From contig NZ_JAYKPK010000001.1 in the NCBI RefSeq assembly GCF_035117555.1, forward strand, positions 1 to 64,000: a stretch of DNA of 64,000 nt, written 5' to 3'. This document shows, piece after piece, positions 1 to 7,386 of the stretch. The first letter of the stretch is position 1, and each line of letters opens with the position of its first letter. The DNA is from Yoonia sp035117555 (lineage in GTDB: Bacteria > Pseudomonadota > Alphaproteobacteria > Rhodobacterales > Rhodobacteraceae). Below the pieces are notes generated by a model. That model worked only from the letters and a program-made list of their open reading frames with translations, made no database searches and had not been told where the DNA came from. A program made the position numbers and the translations under genes.

Positions 1-2
1 AA

Positions 3-506
3 CAGCAGAAAGCTTTCTGGGCTTCATCGATATCGTTTCGATCCGCCTCTGGCTGCGTCTTTTGTCAACATGACCTAGCGCCGTATTTGACATCCGAAAA
101 AGACCTAAATATTTATTTTGAGAAAATGAATCATGACTACGATGCTATGCGGCGATTTCTTGTGAAAGTGAGAGATAAGCCAGTTTACTCACACTCTCTA
201 TCCCTTAGGAGCTTAAATCCATTTGGAATTTCGACTTTAAAAAAAGGTGAGAATGATATGCTGGAGATTGCTGATTTTGTTGCCCACGCGGTCTATCAGT
301 GTGCAAACCTAACTGACTCAAATTTTGGAATTCCAGAGCCAAGATATTTTTTGGAAATTTCGTCTAGATTTGCCGGAGATGAACGCAACTGCCCAAATGG
401 GGTTGGGCTGAAGTTTATTCACGACTTGAAAAGCATGAAGTTTGAGCCTGAAATTGAGACCATGTTCCGGAGTGTAAAGGTTACACCACCGGTGAAGTTA
501 AGGTAG
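3..506 (+). CDS. Partial hypothetical protein, possibly DUF3800-like, 5' end outside the window
   Basis: The frame is open from the first bases of the window to the stop at 504-506 (167 residues seen). The only internal start candidate is a TTG at 87, so the gene most likely begins upstream of the window. Near the C-terminus a segment reading MLEIADFVAHAVYQ resembles the LQxADxVA(H/Y)A motif that closes DUF3800 proteins, a family of unknown function often found in genomic islands and defence neighbourhoods. The DNA is clearly AT-richer than the rest: bases 181-240 hold 22 G+C of 60, against 41 of 60 for 1621-1680. Acquisition by horizontal transfer is inferred. The DUF3800 call rests on one motif and is tentative. 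Confidence 0.5.
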   Translation, partial: QQKAFWASSISFRSASGCVFCQHDLAPYLTSEKDLNIYFEKMNHDYDAMRRFLVKVRDKPVYSHSLSLRSLNPFGISTLKKGENDMLEIADFVAHAVYQCANLTDSNFGIPEPRYFLEISSRFAGDERNCPNGVGLKFIHDLKSMKFEPEIETMFRSVKVTPPVKLR

Positions 507-588
507 ATGTTTGCGCCTGATCTGGAGGTCGGTGTTCTTCCCGCCCTTCCGCAACATTTTCACTACTGATTGCGCCTATCGTGGCACT

Positions 589-835
589 GGCGGGGTGAAC
601 CCCGCCCTACGGGTTCATCTTCCCCGCGGGGAAGGTGGTATGCCGGACTCTGTAGGTCGGGGTTTTCCCCGACACACCGGGAGCTTTCTAAATACGACGG
701 GTGATTGAGTGCGGGGGGCGGCGGGGTGAACCCCGCCCTACGGCGATCTTCCCCGCGGGGAAGGTTTGGTGGATTGTGGTGCGCAGGATGCGCACCCGAC
801 GTTGCGGAAATTGTGACCTTCCCCGCGGGGAAGGT
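589..835. repeat. REP array: three GTAG-hairpin REPs alternating with three copies of a GC-rich palindrome
   Basis: This fills the 330-base stretch between the first gene and the transposase gene; I see no real ORF in it. REP units consist of GTAG followed by a seven-base inverted repeat around a four-base loop (GGCGGGG-TTCA-CCCCGCC or GTCGGGG-TTTT-CCCCGAC). They lie at 589-610 (minus), 652-673 (plus) and 720-741 (minus). Interleaved is the palindrome CTTCCCCGCGGGGAAG at 619-634, 748-763 and 818-833; the last extends to a 20-base perfect palindrome. Twice a minus REP is followed directly by the palindrome, giving a composite unit. A further hairpin, GTGCGC-aggat-GCGCAC, lies at 779-795. GTAG-headed hairpins are the known substrates of RAYT transposases, and one is encoded next door. 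Confidence 0.85.
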
Positions 836-837
836 TT

Positions 838-1365
838 TCATTGCGCACCGCCCCGGTCCCGGAATGACGTGTAGGGCCAATCCGCAGGATCATCGACAAG
901 GCCGTGTTTCACCGGGTTGATCCGGCAGTAGTCCATATGGGCGGCGAAATCCCTGTCGTCGCGGATGTGATGTTCCCAGAAACGTTTTTGCCAGATCGGT
1001 GCTTCGGCGCGTGGGTCGGGGTTTTCCCCGACCCGGATGCGCCCAGCGACGACGCCGTGGGGGTTGTAAGGGTGGGGTGTCGGGGTGAACCCCGACCTAC
1101 GGACAGCGCGGGAAAAGCGGCCTTTGATGGCGCCCATGCGGGTGGAGTAATCGGAATCGCCGTCCGGCAGGGTCCAGATGCAATGCATGTGATCGGGCAA
1201 CACGACCCAGGCGTTGACGGTAAACGGGCGCTCGGCCCGGGTTTGCATCACCGCAAGCCGCAGCGCGGCCACCTCGCGCACAAGCAAGACACAAGAACGG
1301 TCCGCCAGATTGACGGTAAAGAATATGGTTGCGCCGGGGCGCTGGGGGCGGTGATAACGGGGCAT
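838..1365 (-). CDS. REP-associated tyrosine transposase (RAYT, TnpA_REP, IS200-like Y1 family)
   Basis: A single-strand DNA transposase-like HUH enzyme thought to cut and mobilise REP hairpins. The 175-residue frame shows the HUH motif as DHMHCIW (His59, His61). The catalytic Tyr is expected at Tyr146 in the YCRINPVKHGLV block, which is highly typical of the family. The QKRFWEHHIRDD segment before it is also characteristic. Residues about 89-119 are unusual: they are encoded by an inverted pair of REP elements (1011-1032 and 1079-1100) inserted in frame between the helical linker and the QKRFWEH block. The family normally has only a short basic stretch there. The stop codon abuts the last palindrome of the REP array. 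Whether the enlarged protein is active cannot be told from sequence. Confidence 0.88.
   Translation of the reverse strand: MPRYHRPQRPGATIFFTVNLADRSCVLLVREVAALRLAVMQTRAERPFTVNAWVVLPDHMHCIWTLPDGDSDYSTRMGAIKGRFSRAVRRSGFTPTPHPYNPHGVVAGRIRVGENPDPRAEAPIWQKRFWEHHIRDDRDFAAHMDYCRINPVKHGLVDDPADWPYTSFRDRGGAQ
1011..1100. repeat. Inverted REP pair (BIME) inside the RAYT coding sequence
   Basis: REP in plus orientation at 1011-1032 (head GTGG instead of GTAG, stem GTCGGGG/CCCCGAC, loop TTTT) and REP in minus orientation at 1079-1100 (head GTAG, loop TTCA read on the minus strand). The pair is separated by 46 bases. It is translated within the transposase as a Pro/Arg/Gly-rich stretch of about 30 residues without a stop or frameshift. 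Confidence 0.85.
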
Positions 1366-1420
1366 AGCGCAATATCGCGCGACAGGATGAAGATCCGGTT
1401 AATCGCAAGGACGTTGCTCT

Positions 1421-1741
1421 ATGATCCTCTATGGCCTGCCGACCTGTTCGGATTGCAAAGCGGCGCTGAAGGCGCTTGCGGATCAGGGGGTGACCTTTCG
1501 TGATATCCGCGCTGATCCATTGAGTGCCGCAGAATGGGCGCCGCTGATTGCGGAATTTGGCGACAACCTTATTGACCGCAAATCGCAGACCTATCGCAAC
1601 CTCAATGCCTGGCTGCGGGAATCGGAGGCGGAAGCGCAGTTGGAGGCGCAGCCCGCGCTGATGGCCCGTCCGGTGATTACGGACGGGAACCGCTGGACGC
1701 TGGGCTGGGGCGCGGAGGCGCAGGCGGTCTGGCTGGGTTAA
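1421..1741 (+). CDS. Spx/ArsC-like (YffB-type) thioredoxin-fold protein
   Basis: A 106-residue protein of the ArsC/Spx/MgsR family with an N-terminal CxxC (Cys9-Ser-Asp-Cys12 in GLPTCSDC). The middle block around DRKSQTYRNL and the C-terminal ARPVITDG segment (the cis-Pro region of the thioredoxin fold) also fit the family. YffB-type members are glutathione-dependent reductases or of unknown role. Without the three-Arg signature of true arsenate reductases I do not call it ArsC. The start is supported by AAGGA nine bases upstream. A paralogue lies at 2079-2408, and the 3' end overlaps the convergent cold-shock gene by four bases. Confidence 0.8.
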   Translation: MILYGLPTCSDCKAALKALADQGVTFRDIRADPLSAAEWAPLIAEFGDNLIDRKSQTYRNLNAWLRESEAEAQLEAQPALMARPVITDGNRWTLGWGAEAQAVWLG

Positions 1742-1947
1742 TCGGCTTTCGCCAGATTGCCGGCCATCTTGCGGCCATCGCGGCCTTCGATCAGGTCGAA
1801 GCTGACCTTTTGGTTATCGGCAAGCCCGGTCAGCCCGGATTGTTCCACGGCGGAAATGTGCACGAAAATATCGTTGCCGCCGTCATCGGGGGCGATGAAA
1901 CCGAACCCTTTGGTGGTGTTGAACCATTTTACTGTGCCGTTTGGCAT
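1738..1947 (-). CDS. Cold-shock domain protein, CspA family
   Basis: Single-stranded nucleic-acid-binding OB-fold protein of 69 residues covering the whole cold-shock domain. It contains the RNP1-type motif KGFGFI (residues 13-18) and the RNP2-type DIFVHIS, and starts GTVKWFN as in CspA. It probably acts as an RNA chaperone. The ribosome-binding site AAGGAG is ideal, nine bases before ATG. About 130 bases separate it from the divergent gene at 2079, enough for the long structured leader usual in csp genes. The tail overlaps the convergent Spx-like gene. Confidence 0.95.
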   Translation of the reverse strand: MPNGTVKWFNTTKGFGFIAPDDGGNDIFVHISAVEQSGLTGLADNQKVSFDLIEGRDGRKMAGNLAKAD

Positions 1948-2078
1948 GATCTTGTTCTCCTTTTGTCGCCAGCGCTTGGGCTCCGCGACAGGCGGTCTTC
2001 CCTTGGCCTTGTATTCTTAGAGTTAAGTGTTTTATCCAAAAGGCAATTGACAGGACGTCGCAGCGAAGGGGATGGAAG

Positions 2079-2408
2079 ATGCGTTTTTTCGGGCTGAAAA
2101 GCTGCGATACCTGCCGCAAGGCGCTGGCCGCGTTGAAGGCGCAGGGCATCACGCCAGAGGTGATTGATGTCCGTGCCGATGGGTTAAGCGTGGATGATAT
2201 CACCGCGATTGTGCAGGCATTCGGTGATCAGGCGATCAACCGTGCATCGACCACTTGGCGTGGATTGTCGGAAGATGCGCGGGGGCAGGATACGGCCGCT
2301 TTGCTGGCGGCGCATCCGACGCTGATGAAACGCCCAGTGATTGCGTCGGATGATGGTTGGACGATCGGCTGGAAACCGGATGTGCAGGCGAAATACCTTG
2401 GCAGTTGA
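2079..2408 (+). CDS. Spx/ArsC-like (YffB-type) thioredoxin-fold protein, second copy
   Basis: A 109-residue paralogue of the protein at 1421-1741, with CxxC at Cys9-Asp-Thr-Cys12 (GLKSCDTC), a NRASTTWRGL block matching the RKSQTYRNL block of the first copy, and the MKRPVIASDDGW cis-Pro segment. The start is preceded by a purine-rich GGGGATGGAAG. It probably acts as a small thiol-disulfide protein in the cytoplasm; the substrate is unknown. The two copies differ enough to be old paralogues rather than a recent duplication. Confidence 0.8.
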   Translation: MRFFGLKSCDTCRKALAALKAQGITPEVIDVRADGLSVDDITAIVQAFGDQAINRASTTWRGLSEDARGQDTAALLAAHPTLMKRPVIASDDGWTIGWKPDVQAKYLGS

Positions 2409-2451
2409 GGCAGTTGCGCCTATCTGACCCCGATGAATGAAGGAATATAAG

Positions 2452-2820
2452 ATGCGTAATGCTGCCGCTGTATTGGGCCTGATCGCCGGGCTGATCGGGA
2501 TTGTCGTGGGGATGTTCGGCTATGGGTTTGCCGAATTATCCGAACGCAATGCCGAATTGGGCGAGGTTTTCGGCGTGCTGGAAAACCCCGGGTTCATCCG
2601 CTTTGCGAGCTTTATCGCGCCCTTGCTGGCGATTGCGGGCGGAGCGATGGCCAAGACCCGCGCGCTGTGGGGCGGTATCCTGATGCTGCTGGCGTGTGGG
2701 TTCTTTTACACCGCATTCGGGTTCAATGTGGGCACGATGTTCCCGATTGGCTTTGCTGGCTTGGGTGGTATCCTTGCCATCGCCGCAGGCAAGCCGGATG
2801 AGGAAAAGGCGCACTTTTAA
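2452..2820 (+). CDS. Small integral membrane protein, unknown function
   Basis: About 122 residues with three or four hydrophobic segments: the N-terminal AAAVLGLIAGLIGIVVGMFGYG, a middle ASFIAPLLAIAGGAMA, a GGILMLLACGFFYTAF stretch and a final glycine-rich GFAGLGGILAIAAG. It ends in a charged cytosolic-type tail. The architecture resembles DUF4064-like four-helix proteins, but I cannot assign a family firmly. The ATG at 2452 is preferred over one 15 bases upstream because the GAAGGA ribosome-binding site overlaps the earlier start. It follows the second Spx-like gene by 43 bases and may be cotranscribed with it. Confidence 0.7.
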   Translation: MRNAAAVLGLIAGLIGIVVGMFGYGFAELSERNAELGEVFGVLENPGFIRFASFIAPLLAIAGGAMAKTRALWGGILMLLACGFFYTAFGFNVGTMFPIGFAGLGGILAIAAGKPDEEKAHF

Positions 2821-2837
2821 AGCGCGCCTTTCCTAGG

Positions 2838-4784
2838 TTACAGCAGGTCTGGCGGCGTGGCGCGGGTTTTGAGTTCAGCCACAATTTCGTCCATCGTCAC
2901 CACGCGGGTCTGGTTTTCGCCCAACTGCCGTGCGGTCGCGGTGCGTTCTTCGACTTCGCGCGCGCCGACCGCCAAAATCACCGGCACTTTGCCGACGGAA
3001 TGTTCGCGGACCTTGTAGTTGATCTTTTCGTTGCGGGTGTCGGCTTCGGCCCGCACGCCAGCCGCCGTCAGCGCGGCGACCAGTTCATGCGCGTAATCAT
3101 CGGCGTCGGATACGATGGTCGCGACGACGACCTGACGCGGGGCGAGCCAGAAGGGGAGTTTGCCGGCATGTTCCTCGATCAGAATCCCGATGAACCGCTC
3201 GAATGACCCCAAGGTCGCGCGGTGCAGCATGACGGGGCGGTGTTTTTCGCCGTCCATGCCGACATATTCCGCGTCCAGCCGTTCGGGCAGGTTCGCGTCT
3301 ACCTGCAAGGTGCCGCATTGCCAGTTGCGCCCGATGGCATCGGTCAGGGTGAATTCCAGTTTCGGGCCGTAGAACGCGCCTTCGCCTTCCAGCAGTTCAT
3401 AGTCATAGCCTGCGGCGCGGCAGGCGTCGCCGAGGGCTTTTTCCATCATATCCCATGTCTCATCCGAGCCGATCCGCTGTTCGGGGCGGGTGGAGAGTTT
3501 GATGGTCCAGTCGTGGAAGCCGAGGTCTGCATAGATTTTTGACAGGAAGGCGATGAAGCGGGCTGTTTCCGGTTCGATCTGGTCTTCGCGGCAGAAGATA
3601 TGACCGTCATCTTGGGTAAACCCGCGCACCCGCATGATGCCGTGCAGCGCGCCCGAGGGTTCGTAGCGCGCGCAAGAGCCGAATTCGGCCATGCGCAGGG
3701 GCAGGTCGCGGTAGGATTTCAGGCCTTGATTGAAGATCTGCACATGGCAGGGGCAGTTCATCGGTTTCAGGGCGTTGACCGCTTTTTCGCGGGCGTGCTC
3801 TTCGTCCACTTCGACGATGAACATATTTTCCTGATATTTGTCCCAGTGACCCGAGGCTTCCCAGAGCTTGCGGTCCACGACCTGGGGTGTGTTCACCTCC
3901 ACATAGCCGCCCGCGCGTTGGCGGCGGCGCATGTAATCCTGCAATTCGGTATAGATAGTCCAGCCGTTGGGGTGCCAGAAGATCTGGCCGGGGGCCTCTT
4001 CCTGCATGTGGAACAGGTTCATTTCGCGGCCCAATTTGCGGTGGTCGCGTTTGGCGGCTTCTTCCAGACGGTGCAGGTGTTCTTTCAGCCCTTCCTTGTT
4101 GGTGAAGGCGGTGCCGTAGATGCGCTGCAGCATCGCGCGGCTGCTGTCGCCGCGCCAATAGGCCCCGGCGATGGACATCAGTTTGAAGGCGTCGGCAGGG
4201 ACCTGACCAGTGTTCTGCAAATGTGGACCACGGCAGAGGTCCTGCCAGTCGCCGTGCCAATACATGCGCAGGGGCTCGTTACCGGGGATCGCCTCGATCA
4301 ATTCAACCTTATAGGGCTCACCCCGGTCGGTGTAATATTGCACGGCGCGGGCGCGGTCCCAGATTTCGGTGCGGACATCATCGCGTTTGTTGATGATTTC
4401 CTTCATCTTTTTCTCGATCAGACCGAGGTCTTCGGGGGTGAAGGGTTCCTTGCGGTCGAAATCGTAATACCAGCCATCCTTGATCACGGGGCCGATAGTG
4501 ACCTGTGTGTCGGGCCAGATTTCCTGCACCGCGCGGGCCATGATATGCGCCAGATCGTGGCGGACGAGTTCCAGCGCGGGACCTTCATCCTTCATCGTGT
4601 TGATGGCGATTTGCGCGTCGGCGTCGATGGGCCATTGCAGGTCCCAATGCGCGCCGTTGACGGTGGCGGAAATCGCCTTTTTGCGCAGGGATGTGGAAAT
4701 ATCGCTGGCGACATCAGCGGCGGTGATCCCGGATTCATATTGGCGGCTGTTGCCATCGGGAAATGTCAGGGAAATCTGTGCCAT
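2838..4784 (-). CDS. thrS: Threonine--tRNA ligase
   Basis: Charges tRNA-Thr with threonine and edits mischarged serine. The 648 residues match the bacterial length. In order they show an N-terminal TGS domain (about 1-60), the editing second additional domain (HDLAHIMARAVQ, about residue 75), and the class II catalytic core with the zinc-site Cys in MNCPCHVQIF. Also present are motif 2 around SCARYEPSGALHGIMRVRGF, motif 3 near RATLGSFERFIGILIEE, and the C-terminal anticodon-binding domain. The start at 4784 has GAGGAG seven bases upstream; the ten extra upstream codons in frame lack a site. It converges with the small membrane protein gene, leaving 17 bases between the stops. Confidence 0.97.
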   Translation of the reverse strand: MAQISLTFPDGNSRQYESGITAADVASDISTSLRKKAISATVNGAHWDLQWPIDADAQIAINTMKDEGPALELVRHDLAHIMARAVQEIWPDTQVTIGPVIKDGWYYDFDRKEPFTPEDLGLIEKKMKEIINKRDDVRTEIWDRARAVQYYTDRGEPYKVELIEAIPGNEPLRMYWHGDWQDLCRGPHLQNTGQVPADAFKLMSIAGAYWRGDSSRAMLQRIYGTAFTNKEGLKEHLHRLEEAAKRDHRKLGREMNLFHMQEEAPGQIFWHPNGWTIYTELQDYMRRRQRAGGYVEVNTPQVVDRKLWEASGHWDKYQENMFIVEVDEEHAREKAVNALKPMNCPCHVQIFNQGLKSYRDLPLRMAEFGSCARYEPSGALHGIMRVRGFTQDDGHIFCREDQIEPETARFIAFLSKIYADLGFHDWTIKLSTRPEQRIGSDETWDMMEKALGDACRAAGYDYELLEGEGAFYGPKLEFTLTDAIGRNWQCGTLQVDANLPERLDAEYVGMDGEKHRPVMLHRATLGSFERFIGILIEEHAGKLPFWLAPRQVVVATIVSDADDYAHELVAALTAAGVRAEADTRNEKINYKVREHSVGKVPVILAVGAREVEERTATARQLGENQTRVVTMDEIVAELKTRATPPDLL

Positions 4785-4975
4785 TGGCAAGCTCCTCGTC
4801 GGTTTGGCGCCCACGGAACGCCCGGTTGCGGGTTATGATGGCGGTGTGATGCCGCCAGTGGGGCCTATCGTCAAGAGGATTGCGCCTGTATGCCCAGATA
4901 TACGTTGACTGCGACCAGTTGCAGGATAAAACCGACCTTAGTTTCCGATACGAAACCATGGCGCGAGGATGCACG

Positions 4976-5221
4976 ATGCCCAGTTACAACCGCAGCTTTG
5001 ACCTGAACATCGCCGATATCGACCTGATCGAGGAGGCGCTGCGCGCCCGTGGCCGGGAATTGTCGCGGATGCGGCTGGCGCTGACGGATGGGAATCCGGC
5101 CCATGCGGAACAGATCCGGGTGATCGAGGATGATCAGCGCGCGGGCGAGGCTTTGCTGGGGCGCTTGCATGATCAGAAAATCTTTTACCGTCCGCGCAAA
5201 GCGGTCTATGTCGGGGGGTAA
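4976..5221 (+). CDS. Hypothetical protein, 81 residues
   Basis: A short soluble protein starting MPSYNRSFDLNIADIDLIEEALR, helical and charged, with no motif I recognise. The start at 4976 is chosen for the GAGGA immediately upstream and because the preceding 32 in-frame codons lack family-like character. The Glu/Arg/Leu pattern (DIDLIEEALRARGRELSRMRLAL) suggests an amphipathic helix. It lies 53 bases before the MFS transporter gene, so it may be the first gene of that unit. It is probably conserved only in related bacteria; no function is proposed. Confidence 0.55.
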   Translation: MPSYNRSFDLNIADIDLIEEALRARGRELSRMRLALTDGNPAHAEQIRVIEDDQRAGEALLGRLHDQKIFYRPRKAVYVGG

Positions 5222-5274
5222 GTCCCTTTCATAGCCACTTTGACGCCTGATCCCGATCCGGCGGGAGCCAGCCA

Positions 5275-6549
5275 TTGACCACGCCTGCCGCGCAGAAGAT
5301 TTTCGATACCCTTACCCGTAAAACTGATCCTGACCCTGATTTGCCCGATGCCGCGCAAGCGGCAGAGCCGGGCAATTTTCTGCGCCATATCTGGTCGCTG
5401 GGGGCGAGCAAGCTGGCAGATGGGTTGATTGACCCCAAGCTGGTGCTGAGCTGGCTTTTGTCGCAACTGGGTGCGGGCGCCTTCTGGGTCGGGCTGCTGG
5501 TGCCGGTGCGCGAGGCGGGGGCGTTGCTGCCGCAACTGCTGGTCACGCCGGTGATTTCGCGCGCGAAACTGCGCAAATATTTCTGGGCCGGTGGTGCGCT
5601 GGTGCAGGGTGCTGCGGCGGCGGGGATCGCGCTGGTTGGGTTGACGCAGGAGGGTGCCGTTGCGGGCGGGCTGATCATCGCGCTGCTGGCGCTGTTGGCG
5701 GTGGCGCGGTCGGTCTGTTCGGCGAGTTACAAGGATGTCCTGGGCAAGACCGTGGGCAATTCCCGGCGCGGCACGGCGATGGGGCTGGCGAGTTCGACCG
5801 GCGCGGTGGGCGTGATCCTGTTCGCGCTGGTGCTGATGTCGGGGTTCGGTGATCGCTATGTGATTGTGATCGCGGCGATCTTTCTGGCGGCGGCGTTCTG
5901 GCTGGTGTCGGGTCTGGTGTTTTTCCGGCTGGATGAGACACCGTCGGAACCTGCGGAGATGGATCTGAAACGCGCGTCATTCGGGTTGCTGCGCGCGGAG
6001 CCGCAATTGCGCCGGTTCATCCTGACGCGGTCATTGCTGATCGGGACAGCCCTTGCGCCGCCCTATCTGGTGTTGCTGGACGCGGCCGGGGGCTTGGGGG
6101 AATTGGGCGCTTTGGTGCTGGCCTCGGCGCTGGCGTCGCTCTTGTCCTCCTTTGTCTGGGGGCGGTTGTCGGATGTATCATCACGCCTTGTGCTGATCCT
6201 TGCGGGCTGCGGCGGGGGCGGGGTGTTGGTGGCCACGGTCGCCCTGCATCTGGTGGGGTTGACGGCGGTGCCTTTGGTGCTGCCTGCGCTGCTGTTCGGC
6301 CTGATGATCGCGCATCATGGCGTGCGGCAGGGACGCAATACGCAATTGGTCGATATGGCCGATGAGGATCAGCGCACGGCGTTTACCGCGCTGTCCAATA
6401 CCATCGTCGGGCTGGTGCTGATCGCAGGCGGTGCGCTGTTTGCCGGGATCGCGGCGTTCAGCGTGCCCTTGGTGCTTGGTCTCTTTGGGGGGATGTGTTT
6501 TGGTGCGGCCATGCTCGCCACCGGGCTGGAAAAGGTGCAAAATGACTGA
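5275..6549 (+). CDS. MFS transporter
   Basis: Secondary transporter of 424 residues in the inner membrane. After a soluble N-terminus of about 45 residues there are some ten to twelve hydrophobic segments (for example AGGLIIALLALLAV and RYVIVIAAIFLAAAFWLVSGLVFF), with short charged loops between. Substrate is unknown. The 3' end overlaps the next gene, an ABHD10-like hydrolase, by eight bases (start codon inside the last codons), so the two are translationally coupled. Confidence 0.8.
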   Translation: MTTPAAQKIFDTLTRKTDPDPDLPDAAQAAEPGNFLRHIWSLGASKLADGLIDPKLVLSWLLSQLGAGAFWVGLLVPVREAGALLPQLLVTPVISRAKLRKYFWAGGALVQGAAAAGIALVGLTQEGAVAGGLIIALLALLAVARSVCSASYKDVLGKTVGNSRRGTAMGLASSTGAVGVILFALVLMSGFGDRYVIVIAAIFLAAAFWLVSGLVFFRLDETPSEPAEMDLKRASFGLLRAEPQLRRFILTRSLLIGTALAPPYLVLLDAAGGLGELGALVLASALASLLSSFVWGRLSDVSSRLVLILAGCGGGGVLVATVALHLVGLTAVPLVLPALLFGLMIAHHGVRQGRNTQLVDMADEDQRTAFTALSNTIVGLVLIAGGALFAGIAAFSVPLVLGLFGGMCFGAAMLATGLEKVQND

Positions 6550-7291
6550 AGACTTCATGACCCCCGAAGGGCGCAGGATCGCCTATCATCTGAGCGACGG
6601 GACCGGGCCTGCGGTCGTGTTCCTTGGCGGGTTCAAATCTGATATGGGCGGGACCAAGGCGGTCTATCTGGAAGACTGGGCGCGCAAACGCGGGACGGCG
6701 TTTTTGCGGTTCGATTATTCCGGCCATGGCGAAAGCGGCGGGGAATTCACCGATGGCGCGATTGGGGATTGGTTTGAGGATGCCAAGGCCGCGCTTGGCC
6801 TGATCGCGGGGCCGGTCATTCTGGTCGGGTCGAGTATGGGCGGCTGGATATCTTTGCTGATCGCGCGGGCCATGCCGGAACGGGTGGCGGGGTTGGTGAC
6901 GATTGCCGCAGCACCTGATTTTACCGAGGACAGTATGTGGGCGAATGCAAGCGCGGCGCAGCGTGAGGCCTTGATGACCGAAGGCCAGATCGCCTTGCCG
7001 TCGGATTATGGTGAGCCCTATATCATCACGCGGCGGTTGATCGAGGATGGGCGCGGCCATCTGGTGCTGCGCGATCCGTTGCACCTGCCGTGTCCGGTGC
7101 GGTTTTTGCAAGGGACGGCGGACCGCGATGTGGATATGGCCGTGGCGCTGCGCCTGCTGGATCATGCGCAGGGGCCGGACATGCGGCTGACGCTGGTTGA
7201 TGGCGCGGATCACCGGTTTTCCGACGATACCTGTCTTGACCTGATTGCGGCCTCAATCGCGGATGTCGAAAGCCGCATCCGGCGGGTTTAA
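6542..7291 (+). CDS. Alpha/beta hydrolase, ABHD10-like
   Basis: A 249-residue serine hydrolase. The signature MGGTKAVYLEDWARKRG followed by RFDYSGHGESGGEF is characteristic of the ABHD10 group, which in animals acts as an acyl-protein thioesterase and acyl-glucuronide esterase. The nucleophile elbow is GSSMGG, the acid lies in the GTADRDVDM region, and the histidine in DGADHRFSD near the C-terminus, so the triad is complete. The ATG at 6542 lies within the end of the MFS gene. The bacterial substrate is unknown; thioester or ester cleavage is inferred from the family. Confidence 0.85.
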   Translation: MTEDFMTPEGRRIAYHLSDGTGPAVVFLGGFKSDMGGTKAVYLEDWARKRGTAFLRFDYSGHGESGGEFTDGAIGDWFEDAKAALGLIAGPVILVGSSMGGWISLLIARAMPERVAGLVTIAAAPDFTEDSMWANASAAQREALMTEGQIALPSDYGEPYIITRRLIEDGRGHLVLRDPLHLPCPVRFLQGTADRDVDMAVALRLLDHAQGPDMRLTLVDGADHRFSDDTCLDLIAASIADVESRIRRV

Positions 7292-7386
7292 GCGGGCTTG
7301 TGCCGATGGCCCTTGTGATAGGGGGGCAGAGCGGCCAAAAGGGGGTGCCGTCGCAAAAGGCGCCCAGGAAACAGGTCATCTGATTT

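Noticed and set aside
589..835. CRISPR-like spacing of GC-rich repeats
   Set aside because: Repeats are of two types, in both orientations, with unequal spacing and no cas genes; they are REP elements.
511..920. Three overlapping ORFs of 65-105 residues in the REP array
   Set aside because: They are translations of the REP and palindrome sequences, rich in Pro/Arg/Gly, with no ribosome-binding sites.
904..1503. 199-residue ORF opposite the RAYT gene
   Set aside because: It is an antisense shadow of the transposase and runs into the next gene; the RAYT frame has clear family motifs.
1421..2408. Arsenate reductase (arsC) call for the two CxxC proteins
   Set aside because: No arsenic genes nearby and the arginine signature of ArsC is not seen; a YffB/Spx-like label is safer.
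3600..4838. 412-residue ORF opposite thrS
   Set aside because: Antisense shadow in high-GC DNA; thrS is certain on the other strand.
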